Shown here piece by piece: positions 1 through 5,149 of a stretch of DNA of 5,149 nt. The notes beneath the pieces are model-generated. The model saw nothing but the letters and a program-made list of their open reading frames with translations. It made no database searches and had not been told where the DNA came from. The DNA is from Sulfurihydrogenibium yellowstonense SS-5 (GTDB lineage Bacteria; Aquificota; Aquificia; Aquificales; Hydrogenothermaceae). The position numbers and the translations under genes are program-made. Location: NCBI RefSeq assembly GCF_000173615.1, contig NZ_ABZS01000122.1, positions 1-5,149 on the forward strand, given 5' to 3'. Every line of letters starts with the position of its first letter. Position 1 is the first letter of the stretch.

Positions 1-549
1 AACTACTTGAAAGCTAACCTGCCATGGCTGAGCTCCAAGGGCGTATGCTGCTTCTCTTGTTGCCTGTGGAACTAATTTCATCATCTCGTCGGTTGTGATT
101 ACTATAACCGGTATCATAAGCAATGCAAGCGCTACAGAACCGGCTATTCCCATAAAATGACCAACCGGATAAACAAGTATCGCATATACCACTGCACCTA
201 TGACGATAGATGGATTACTTACCATTACATCAACTATGTTTCTTGCAATTCTAAACACTTTTGAGTTTTGACCATACTCGGCAAAGAATATACCTGCTAA
301 TATTCCAATAGGCGTTCCTATCATAGTTCCAAGAACAGTGATGATTAAATGACCGATAAAAGCATGTTTTAATCCACCGCCTTCCATACCGGGTGGAACC
401 GGGTCTTTTGTAAATAAATCTAAATTTATGTATTTAAAACCGTTAATAAGCAAATCTCCAAGTATCCAAAACAAGAAGAATAATCCAAGAAGTGCAGAAA
501 AACCCGATAATGTAAGGAATATGTAATTTTCTAACTTTCTTTTAACCAT
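1..549 (-). CDS. pstA: Phosphate ABC transporter permease PstA (5' part, runs off the window)
   Basis: This is one of the two inner-membrane permease subunits of the high-affinity PstSCAB phosphate importer. It pairs with PstC and docks the ATPase PstB. The first 183 codons are visible and open to the window edge, out of roughly 280-300 in the family. Hydrophobic segments lie at about residues 9-34, 63-90, 112-130 and 132-153. The motif NPSIVIG (112-118) corresponds to the conserved PSIV region of PstA. The EAA loop that contacts the ATPase begins at about 166, with EAAYALGAQPWQ visible before the cut. The ATG at 549 lies three bases after the pstC stop. Its Shine-Dalgarno (GGAAGGTG) overlaps the last pstC codons, which supports this start and implies coupled translation. 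PstA rather than PstC is chosen from gene order and the PSIV region. No defect is seen in the visible part. Confidence 0.95.
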   Translation of the reverse strand, partial: MVKRKLENYIFLTLSGFSALLGLFFLFWILGDLLINGFKYINLDLFTKDPVPPGMEGGGLKHAFIGHLIITVLGTMIGTPIGILAGIFFAEYGQNSKVFRIARNIVDVMVSNPSIVIGAVVYAILVYPVGHFMGIAGSVALALLMIPVIVITTDEMMKLVPQATREAAYALGAQPWQVSFQVV

Positions 550-552
550 GAC

Positions 553-1503
553 TTACACCTTCCATTTCTTTTCTAATCTTAAAAGCATAATTTTAGAAAG
601 ATATAAAACAGCAAATGACATAACGAAAAGTATTAAAGCAAGATAATATAAAGAAGAAAGATAAACAGCCGTGTCTGCTTCTGTAAATTGGTTTGCCAAA
701 GCAACGGTGATGGTTGTAAATGGGTCTAAAAGTGATTTTGGTATTTGGTTTACGTTTCCTGCTAAAAATGTAACTGCCATCGTCTCTCCAAGTGCTCTAC
801 CGGTAGATAAGATCAATCCGCCTGCAATGCTTGACGTTGTGATAGGTATCATCACTTGTTTTATAACTTCCCATTTTGTGGCCCCAAGGGCATAAGCTGA
901 TTCTTTCATTATAGGCGGAACCATGTTAAACGCATCTTTAACAACAGAACTCATAAACGGAATTATCATTATTCCAAGGATAAGAGATGTTGTTAAAACA
1001 TCAATCCCTGTAGGAGAACCTTCAAAAAGCTTTCCTATTAAAGGAATTCCGCCAAGTTTTTCCTGAAGCCATGGCTCTATTTTTACACCAAATAATGGAG
1101 CAATTACAAACAATCCCCACATACCATAAATAATGCTTGGAATTCCGGCTAAAAGCTCTATTGCAGTTGAGAAGATTGGCTTTAGTTTGTTTGGTGAAAG
1201 TTCAACTAAAAAAATAGCAATACCAATTGAGATTGGAGCAGCAAATAATGTTGATAAAAATGTTGCTATTAATGTTCCAACTATAGGAGCCAACCCGCCA
1301 AATTTAAGTGCAACCGGGTCCCAGTCGGTAGATGTTAAAAAGTTTAAAACTCCAAAGGTTTGTATAGCAAGATATGCTTCTTTATACAGTACAATGAATA
1401 TAACTAACGGAAGTATAAAGCCAATAAATATTGCCGCAAACCCAAGTATTATTTTTAAAAGTTTTTCTACAAGAAGCGCCCTTTTTAGTGCTGTATTTTC
1501 CAT
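553..1503 (-). CDS. pstC: Phosphate ABC transporter permease PstC
   Basis: This is the inner-membrane permease partner of PstA in the PstSCAB phosphate importer. The 316 residues are full length for the family. Hydrophobic segments lie at about 16-40, 71-100, 108-138, 166-188, 222-249 and 283-305, giving six helices with a short N-terminal cytoplasmic stretch. The PstC signature region contains ELLAGIPSIIYGMWG (116-130). The EAA loop for PstB contact is ESAYALGATKWEVIK (201-215), followed by the conserved GRALGETMAV (235-244). The start at 1503 is supported by AAGGAG (1512-1517) eight bases upstream. It lies 365 bases downstream of pstS, behind an intrinsic terminator, so it is expressed either by read-through or from its own promoter. 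The protein ends in a basic tail (LEKKWKV) whose codons also form the pstA ribosome binding site. Confidence 0.97.
   Translation of the reverse strand: MENTALKRALLVEKLLKIILGFAAIFIGFILPLVIFIVLYKEAYLAIQTFGVLNFLTSTDWDPVALKFGGLAPIVGTLIATFLSTLFAAPISIGIAIFLVELSPNKLKPIFSTAIELLAGIPSIIYGMWGLFVIAPLFGVKIEPWLQEKLGGIPLIGKLFEGSPTGIDVLTTSLILGIMIIPFMSSVVKDAFNMVPPIMKESAYALGATKWEVIKQVMIPITTSSIAGGLILSTGRALGETMAVTFLAGNVNQIPKSLLDPFTTITVALANQFTEADTAVYLSSLYYLALILFVMSFAVLYLSKIMLLRLEKKWKV
556..563 (-). promoter_or_regulatory. pstA ribosome binding site inside the pstC 3' end
   Basis: GGAAGGTG lies six bases after... the pstC codons for the final Trp-Lys-Val and directly abuts the pstC TAA (553-555). Seven to six bases separate its core from the pstA ATG at 549. 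Because the site is covered by ribosomes terminating on pstC, pstA translation is probably coupled to pstC, which would keep the two permease subunits in equal amounts. The coupling is inferred; the site is seen. Confidence 0.75.
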
Positions 1504-1544
1504 CCTTTAAGCTCCTTACTTTACTGTTTGTAATATAAATTTTT

Positions 1545-1566
1545 GTGTAAAATTATAAATTAACAC
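1545..1566 (-). promoter_or_regulatory. Possible pstC promoter: -10 hexamer within an imperfect palindrome
   Basis: Reading on the minus strand, a perfect TATAAT sits at 1552-1557, about 50 bases upstream of the pstC ATG. It is centred in a 22-base imperfect palindrome (GTGT at one end, ACAC at the other; 18 of 22 positions symmetric), which could be an operator overlapping the -10. No convincing -35 hexamer is present at 16-18 bases; the best available are ATTTCT-like strings. AT-rich DNA produces such -10 strings easily, so this is weak. It gains some weight because a terminator separates pstC from pstS. Confidence 0.3.
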
Positions 1567-1606
1567 CTTGGGTGAGAAATTGGCGGTTTTTTTAAAATTT
1601 AAAAAT

Positions 1607-1700
1607 GAGATCCTTCGGACTTACGTCCTCAGGATGACAGAGAAAGCGAAAGTATGTTAACGATTGCCTTACTTGTCATTCTGAGCGAAGCGAGGAATCT
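1607..1700. repeat. Dispersed-type palindromic repeat, two arms in inverted orientation
   Basis: The left arm is 1607-1639 (begins GAGATCCTTCGG, ends CTCAGGATGACA) and the right arm is 1674-1700 (TGTCATTCTGAG ... GGAATCT). The reverse complement of the right arm aligns with the left arm. The inner ends share TCAG(A/G)ATGACA with one mismatch over 11 bases, and the outer ends share AGAT and TCG with two differences. Each arm also folds on itself: ATCCT/AGGAT and GGAC/GTCC in the left arm, GC/GC with a GAA loop in the right arm. The spacer is 34 bases. From memory, this sequence type (TGTCATTCTGAGCGAAGCGA...) recurs between genes in many unrelated bacterial genomes, often as such palindromes. 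Copy number here cannot be judged from one window. It may be a non-autonomous mobile or REP-like element, or an mRNA-stabilising hairpin. Confidence 0.75.
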
Positions 1701-1805
1701 ACTACTTTTATCCAATTTCTCCACCCTACGTATTTACATATACACTCTATAGCTTTAGAAAATCCTAAGACATTATTATAAAATAAAAACAATATTGCTT
1801 TTCTT

Positions 1806-1839
1806 AAAAATAAAAGCCCCACCTTTTTAGAGGTAGGGC
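1806..1839 (-). terminator. Intrinsic terminator after pstS
   Basis: On the minus strand, a 9-bp stem (GCCCTACCT paired with AGGTGGGGC, one G-U wobble) with a six-base loop spans 1839 down to 1816. It is followed directly by a T-rich run, TTTTATTTTT (1815-1806). It begins 29 bases after the pstS stop. There is no T-run on the opposite side, so it acts in one direction only. It should end most pstS transcripts before pstC, leaving the binding protein in excess over the permease. Confidence 0.9.
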
Positions 1840-1868
1840 AAGATTGGAGGTTAGACATGAGAAAAGTA

Positions 1869-2879
1869 TTACATCAATCCGTTTTCTTTCCAGTATGACC
1901 TGATTAAATCTTTCACGTTTTGCGGCATTGGGATATAGTTTAATCTTGCAGCTTCTTGGTCTCCATTTGTAAATACCCAGTCAAAGAAATTAACTGATTT
2001 TTTTGAGCTTTCTGGTTTATCTTTTGCAAGTAATATAAATACAGCTCCAGTTATTGGATATGAGTTTTTGCCCGGTTGGTCTGTTAATACTTCATAGAAA
2101 TGCTTCATTTTATCCCATTTAGCGTTAGCAGCTGCTGCTTGGAAGCTTTCCATAGATGGAGCAACAAAGTTTCCTTCTCTGTTTTTAACTTTTCCAGCAG
2201 GCATGTTGTTTTGTTTTGCATATATAAATTCTACGTATCCTATTGCTCCTCTCATTCTCTTAGTGTAGTTAGCTACACCTTCATTACCTTTTCCGCCTAC
2301 GCCAGTTGGCCAGTTAACAGATGTTCCAAATCCAACCTTTTCCTTCCATTCTGGGCAAACTTTTGATAAGTAGTTAGTCCAGATCCAAGTTGTACCAGAA
2401 CCATCAGACCTACGAACTACCGTGATCGGTCTATCCGGTAAGTTTACGCCAGGGTTTAGTTGTTGTAAGTATGGGTCGTTCCACTTAGTGATTTTACCCA
2501 TGTATATATCACAGAGAGCTTTTCCGTCAAAGTTAAGAACTTCTTTTACTTCTGGTAGGTTGTAAGTTGGAACTACTCCACCGATTACTGCCGGGAATTG
2601 GAGTAATTTCTTTTGGTTTAACTCTTCTGGTGTTAATGGAGCGTCTGATGCACCAAAGTCTACTGTTCTGTTTTCAATCTGTCTGATACCACCACCAGAA
2701 CCGATTGATTGATAGTTAACTTTGTTTCCTGTTGCTTTTTCATATGCATAAGCCCAAGCAGACATGATTGGATAGACAAATGTTGACCCTGCACCTGTAA
2801 CCGTTACTCCAGCTAATGCTGCAGTAGATGTTGCTAAAATTCCAGCTATTGCAAGTTTTTTCAAGCCTTTAACTTTCAT
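1869..2879 (-). CDS. pstS: Periplasmic phosphate-binding protein PstS
   Basis: This is the substrate-binding protein of the PstSCAB importer; it captures inorganic phosphate in the periplasm and delivers it to PstC/PstA. The 336 residues match the family. A signal peptide covers about residues 1-23 (basic start, hydrophobic core, cleavage near ALA-G). There is no lipobox Cys, so the protein should be soluble rather than lipid-anchored. Phosphate-binding elements are visible in family order: GAGSTF (29-34), GSGGGIRQI (60-68), DFGASDAPL (74-82), RRSDGSGTT (156-164) and GAIGYVEF (211-218). The C-terminal lobe has PITGAVFIL (275-283) and LNYIPMP (313-319). The ATG at 2879 is preceded by GGAGGT (2889-2894) at nine bases. 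It has its own promoter with phased repeats upstream and a strong terminator downstream, so it is probably a highly expressed, nearly monocistronic unit. No key residue appears to be missing. Confidence 0.98.
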   Translation of the reverse strand: MKVKGLKKLAIAGILATSTAALAGVTVTGAGSTFVYPIMSAWAYAYEKATGNKVNYQSIGSGGGIRQIENRTVDFGASDAPLTPEELNQKKLLQFPAVIGGVVPTYNLPEVKEVLNFDGKALCDIYMGKITKWNDPYLQQLNPGVNLPDRPITVVRRSDGSGTTWIWTNYLSKVCPEWKEKVGFGTSVNWPTGVGGKGNEGVANYTKRMRGAIGYVEFIYAKQNNMPAGKVKNREGNFVAPSMESFQAAAANAKWDKMKHFYEVLTDQPGKNSYPITGAVFILLAKDKPESSKKSVNFFDWVFTNGDQEAARLNYIPMPQNVKDLIRSYWKENGLM

Positions 2880-3006
2880 CTTCTTCTTACCTCCGTAAAA
2901 TTTTTAAGATTATGATACTATGAAAATGTTTATTTTTTATTAATTTTTTGTTAAGAAATTTTAACAATTTCCCCTCTCCCTCCCAAACATACAAAAAGCA
3001 GTAGGA
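2880..3006. other. Porin-pstS intergenic region
   Basis: This 127-base gap holds the pstS ribosome binding site, the phased-repeat promoter, and, just upstream of the promoter, a purine-rich tract on the minus strand (2971-2984; three G-runs of 3, 3 and 4). No convincing intrinsic terminator for the porin gene is seen, so some porin transcripts may read into pstS. Confidence 0.6.
2912..2964 (-). promoter_or_regulatory. pstS promoter with four phased Pho-box-like hexamers
   Basis: Reading the minus strand, hexamers TTAAAA (2964-2959), TTAACA (2954-2949), TTAATA (2943-2938) and TAAACA (2932-2927) are spaced 10, 11 and 11 bases start to start. The -10 candidate TATCAT (2917-2912) follows nine bases after the last hexamer. 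No good -35 is present, which fits an activator-dependent promoter. The hexamers match the Bacillus PhoP site TT(A/C/T)A(C/T)A (two exactly, two with one mismatch), and the spacing to the -10 resembles an E. coli Pho box. Transcription would begin near 2905, leaving a leader of about 26 bases. The DNA is AT-rich, so this alone would be modest evidence. The same geometry in front of the porin strengthens it. Confidence 0.65.
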
Positions 3007-3339
3007 TTACCAGCTAAGCTCAGCTGTTAACATGTATTTTGATTTATCTTTATAATCTGGGTTAGTTCCTTTGTAATCATAATTGATAACGTTTGCAATC
3101 CATTTTACATATTTGTTCATAGTGTACGCTACACCAAAGTAGTAAGCATCTCTTTTGTTTGCTTTTATAGGATTTACTGTTGCATCATTATTACCACCTA
3201 AATCGTTTTTAAATCCTAACTCTTTCTTAAACTTCCAGTAGTCATATCTTGCAAAAATAGCCCAATCTTTAACTGGTCTTACTTCTGCGTTTACTGAGTA
3301 CCCATCACCTGCTTGTGGAGATAGTGAGTTATAATCAGT
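3007..3339 (-). pseudogene. 3' part of the porin gene, displaced into the -1 frame
   Basis: Reading on from the AAAA run at 3339-3342 in the -1 frame gives 110 more residues, beginning TDYNSLSPQAGDGYSVNAEV and ending LTAELSW before TAA at 3007-3009. They show barrel strands (WAIFARYDYW, DAYYFGVAYTM, YVKWIANVINYDY) and the C-terminal aromatic residue that outer-membrane proteins need for barrel assembly. One extra A in the run would restore a single 440-residue porin. The fragment has no start or ribosome binding site of its own. It is either a true frameshift mutation, phase variation in a short run, or, most simply, a sequencing or assembly error. The composition of the fragment shows no decay, which argues that any mutation is recent. 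Confidence 0.85.
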
Positions 3340-4328
3340 TTTGCATACTGTGCTGCGATTAAGAACATTGGGTGGTTATAAACTGCATGGATATGATAGA
3401 GATTGAGGTTTTTATGAGTAGTATATGCATCGTTATATCCAATGTTGCTTGCTAAGTGTAAAGATATGTTTGCATACTGGTCTTTTGTTGGGCTAACTTT
3501 TTTGTCCCCGTTTCCAAATAGGTGATACGTTACTCTACCTTCAAAAGAGTTGTGGAAGCCGGATGATCTTTGAGATTTTGTGTTAATCTTGTCATAACCT
3601 TCTCCGTTAAACATTCCTATCTCAGAGGTGATGTATGGAGTTTTTGTATTGAAGCTAATTCCAAGGTCTGCTGATGGCCATAGCCCTGCACCATCTGAAG
3701 ATTCTAAGAATACTTTATCTACAGACCTGTACAACCATCCAGAATTTTGTTCAAAATCAATCCAAGGTGTATGAGCTACACCAAACTTAAAGCTAGTGCG
3801 AGGAATTAAACTAGATATGTCTTTGTAGAGATAAGCATACTTAATTTTGAGTTTATAGTCTGTTCCTGTTGATAAATCAGTAGTAAATCTGATATGGTCT
3901 TTGTCTGAGATATAAGCCTTTGTATCAAAGTAAAATCTTCTTGCTTCAAAATCGCCTGCGTCGTTAACATTGTTAGATGTTGTTGAGTTGTGATACTTTT
4001 CTTTAATAGTAGTATAAGTATAGCCTAAGTAAGCCTTTCCGCCAATTTCAAACTTCTTAAACTTACCTGCTAATGCTGGCATGTCTCCCCATTTTTTCTC
4101 AAGCTTTGACAACTTATCCTTTGCTTCCATTGCTGTTTTGTCAATTTCAGCTTGGTATCTTGCCTTTTCTGCCTCTTCTTTTGCAAGCTGCTCGTCAATT
4201 GCTGCAGCTTCATCTTCTCTTAAGATACCCTTCTCAACAAGTTTTTTGAGAATAGGGTTCTCGACAACTTGTGCGTTTGCAAGCCCTACAGCTCCTAAGA
4301 GAGCCATCACTGCTAAAGTTCTCTTCAT
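3291..4328 (-). CDS. Phosphate-selective-type outer-membrane porin (frameshifted; in-frame part)
   Basis: This is probably a channel for phosphate and similar anions in the outer membrane, of the OprO/OprP type (Porin_O_P-like). The open frame gives 345 residues. A signal peptide ends near ANA-Q (residues 17-20). A charged, Glu/Lys/Ala-rich helical stretch that could form a coiled coil covers about 23-80. The barrel follows from about 88 with alternating strands (FEIGGKAYLGYTYT, 93-106) and the region WLYRSVDKVFLES, then SADLGISF and GMFNGEGYD (219-246), typical of these porins. After Lys330 the frame leaves the barrel and adds 15 unrelated residues (starting LIITHYL). The proper barrel continues in the -1 frame to 3007, for 440 residues in total. 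The ATG at 4328 has GAGGAGG (4337-4343) eight bases upstream. The phosphate role is inferred from family resemblance, its neighbours and its Pho-box-like promoter. Alternative: a general porin of the same fold. Confidence 0.82.
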   Translation of the reverse strand: MKRTLAVMALLGAVGLANAQVVENPILKKLVEKGILREDEAAAIDEQLAKEEAEKARYQAEIDKTAMEAKDKLSKLEKKWGDMPALAGKFKKFEIGGKAYLGYTYTTIKEKYHNSTTSNNVNDAGDFEARRFYFDTKAYISDKDHIRFTTDLSTGTDYKLKIKYAYLYKDISSLIPRTSFKFGVAHTPWIDFEQNSGWLYRSVDKVFLESSDGAGLWPSADLGISFNTKTPYITSEIGMFNGEGYDKINTKSQRSSGFHNSFEGRVTYHLFGNGDKKVSPTKDQYANISLHLASNIGYNDAYTTHKNLNLYHIHAVYNHPMFLIAAQYAKLIITHYLHKQVMGTQ

Positions 4329-4424
4329 CTAAATAACCTCCTCTAAAAATATTATTCGCATATCACTATACCAAATAAATTTTAAGATTTAATGAAAGAA
4401 TGGTTAAAATTTGTTAATAATTTT
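4329..4424. other. phoD-porin intergenic region
   Basis: The 96-base gap is almost fully occupied by the porin promoter array and the porin ribosome binding site. No intrinsic terminator is visible after phoD, so phoD transcripts may continue into the porin gene. Confidence 0.6.
4365..4417 (-). promoter_or_regulatory. Porin promoter with four phased Pho-box-like hexamers
   Basis: On the minus strand, TTAACA (4417-4412), TTAACC (4407-4402), TTCATT (4396-4391) and TTAAAA (4385-4380) are spaced 10, 11 and 11 bases. The -10 TATAGT (4370-4365) follows nine bases after the last hexamer and is preceded by TGG, an extended -10 arrangement. There is no recognisable -35. Transcription would begin near 4358, about 30 bases before the ATG. 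The array starts only seven bases after the phoD stop. The first hexamer matches the PhoP consensus exactly and the other three are one base off. The layout is the same as in front of pstS. Confidence 0.62.
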
Positions 4425-5149
4425 TTAAAATTTCATTAATCCCTTTCCAGGAATATACTGATAAGTTGCTGCTATTTCTTTATTTGAGTCTTTTTTATAT
4501 TTGTCAACGTTTACTATTTGGCACTTGGCAGATGATTTATCTATATCTAAAATAGAATATCCCCATACTCTATGGCTTAGATACTTTGTCCATGGGTTTT
4601 GTTTCATTTCTAACTGGGCATATTCATCTACATCTTTAACTCCGTAGTCTTTCCACCAGTTGGCTTCTGCTGCAGAAATTGAGGATATTGCAGGAGTCAT
4701 AAACTCTGCTCCGACGATTTTCTCATAGCTTTCTTTAAATTCTGTAGGTATTTCTGCAATCAAGGCGGCGTGTCTATCTCCTGTAAGGGCTACAAATTTG
4801 TTTATGTTATTTTTGTTTAAAAATTCTATTATCTCTTGTCTTTCTTTTATATATCCATCCCAGGCATCTAAGGAGCCATAAAGTCCGTTTATTTTTCCTT
4901 GTACAAATTGAACTTCGTTAGCTACTATTTTCCAATTATTTCCTTGTTTTAGCTTTTCATAAAACCAGAATTTTTGATTTTCTCCAAGCATTGAGGTTTT
5001 ATACTGGTCTTCACAACCTGCGGATGCGAATCTTTTATCGCAAGGTTGCGGTGTTCTGTAAGACCTTTCATCTAAGCAAATCAAATGTGCTAATTCTCCA
5101 ATTTTGAAATCTCTATAAATGGTGATCCATTCTAAAGGATTTTGAGCCT
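4425..5149 (-). CDS. phoD: PhoD-family alkaline phosphatase/phosphodiesterase (C-terminal part)
   Basis: This is a secreted or periplasmic metallophosphatase that frees phosphate from phosphomono- and diesters. In the family it uses Ca2+ and Fe3+ and is usually exported by the Tat system. Only the last 240 codons are inside the window, roughly half of a 500-residue family member. The frame is open to the edge, so the TTG at 5084 is not a real start. Visible family elements (numbered from the first whole codon at 5147): NPLEWITIYRDFKIGELAHL (3-22), the metal-site region ICLDERSYRTP (23-33), MLGENQKFWFYEKL, DAWDGY, LTGDRHA with the metal-binding Asp and His, EFMTPAISS, and a terminal NPWTKYLSHRVWGYSILDID region whose His is a candidate ligand. 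The signal peptide and first metal-binding Asp lie outside the window. It is the first visible gene of the cluster and supports a phosphate-scavenging role for its neighbours. Confidence 0.92.
   Translation of the reverse strand, partial: AQNPLEWITIYRDFKIGELAHLICLDERSYRTPQPCDKRFASAGCEDQYKTSMLGENQKFWFYEKLKQGNNWKIVANEVQFVQGKINGLYGSLDAWDGYIKERQEIIEFLNKNNINKFVALTGDRHAALIAEIPTEFKESYEKIVGAEFMTPAISSISAAEANWWKDYGVKDVDEYAQLEMKQNPWTKYLSHRVWGYSILDIDKSSAKCQIVNVDKYKKDSNKEIAATYQYIPGKGLMKF

Larger units (their letters stand above)
1504..1868. other. 365-base pstS-pstC intergenic region
   Basis: This unusually long gap inside a pst operon holds, from the pstS side, an intrinsic terminator (1806-1839), about 105 AT-rich bases with no recognised structure (1701-1805), a paired inverted repeat (1607-1700), an AT-rich stretch with a palindrome and TATAAT (1545-1566), and the pstC ribosome binding site (1512-1517). 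No credible protein-coding gene was found on either strand. The open frame at 1676-1858 on the minus strand runs straight through the terminator and the repeat and has no recognisable product. Confidence 0.8.

Noticed and set aside
1530..1565. A third Pho-box array in front of pstC
   Set aside because: TTAATT, TTTACA and TTTATA occur at 12-base steps rather than 10-11, and no -10 follows at the distance seen in the other two promoters.
1607..1700. CRISPR array
   Set aside because: There are only two arms, and they are inverted rather than direct, imperfect, and without further repeat units.
1676..1858. 60-codon open frame on the minus strand directly after pstS
   Set aside because: It runs through the terminator stem and T-run and into the inverted repeat, and the product has no recognisable features.
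1846..1898. Plus-strand GGAGG, six bases, then ATG and a 14-codon mini-ORF (including stop) across the pstS 3' end
   Set aside because: It is antisense to the pstS end, very short, and no promoter was seen; most likely a coincidence.
2100..2366. Plus-strand open frames opposite pstS, pstC and the porin
   Set aside because: They are antisense shadows of well-supported genes, with no ribosome binding site or family features.
3010..3025. Possible terminator hairpin at the porin stop (CAGCT/AGCTG, six-base loop)
   Set aside because: The 5-bp stem lies in the last codons, and the nearest T-run is more than ten bases away, so it is not a standard intrinsic terminator.
3335..3345. Programmed -1 frameshifting in the porin
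   Set aside because: Although the AAA codon could slip onto the preceding A, there is no X XXY YYZ heptamer in frame, no Shine-Dalgarno-like stimulator noticed, and a full-length barrel has no obvious need for it. An indel or sequencing error is simpler.

Overview
The window is a phosphate-starvation (Pho) gene cluster with every gene on the minus strand. In order of transcription, from high to low coordinates, it holds the 3' part of a phoD-type alkaline phosphatase/phosphodiesterase, a phosphate-selective-type outer-membrane porin, pstS, pstC and the 5' part of pstA. pstB and phoU would be expected beyond position 1, but they are not visible here.

The DNA is AT-rich. The proteins are typical of a Gram-negative bacterium: a beta-barrel porin ending in Trp, and a PstS with a plain signal peptide and no lipobox Cys. 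The style of the proteins, including Lys/Glu-rich segments and a porin with a charged helical region before the barrel, resembles thermophilic Aquificota such as Hydrogenothermaceae/Sulfurihydrogenibium. That placement is an impression from memory, not a database result.

Layout: phoD occupies 4425-5149 and its N-terminus is cut off. A 96-base gap (4329-4424) carries a promoter with phased TTAACA-like repeats. The porin gene occupies 3007-4328; one base appears to be missing from an A-run at 3339-3342, so its last 110 codons are out of frame. A second gap (2880-3006) carries another phased-repeat promoter. pstS follows at 1869-2879. A 365-base gap (1504-1868) holds a clear intrinsic terminator for pstS, a dispersed-type inverted repeat and a weak promoter candidate for pstC. 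pstC (553-1503) and pstA (1-549) are translationally close, with three bases between them.

How the parts fit together: PhoD releases phosphate from organic phosphoesters outside the cytoplasm. The porin admits phosphate through the outer membrane. PstS captures it in the periplasm, and PstC/PstA carry it across the inner membrane. The strongest non-obvious signal is that the pstS and porin promoters share the same geometry: four TTAACA-like hexamers at offsets 0, 10, 21 and 32, followed by a -10 hexamer at offset 47. This is what a PhoB/PhoP-type activator site would look like and ties the porin to the phosphate response. No wholly new system is visible; the interest lies in this regulatory architecture, the porin frameshift and the pstS-pstC spacer.
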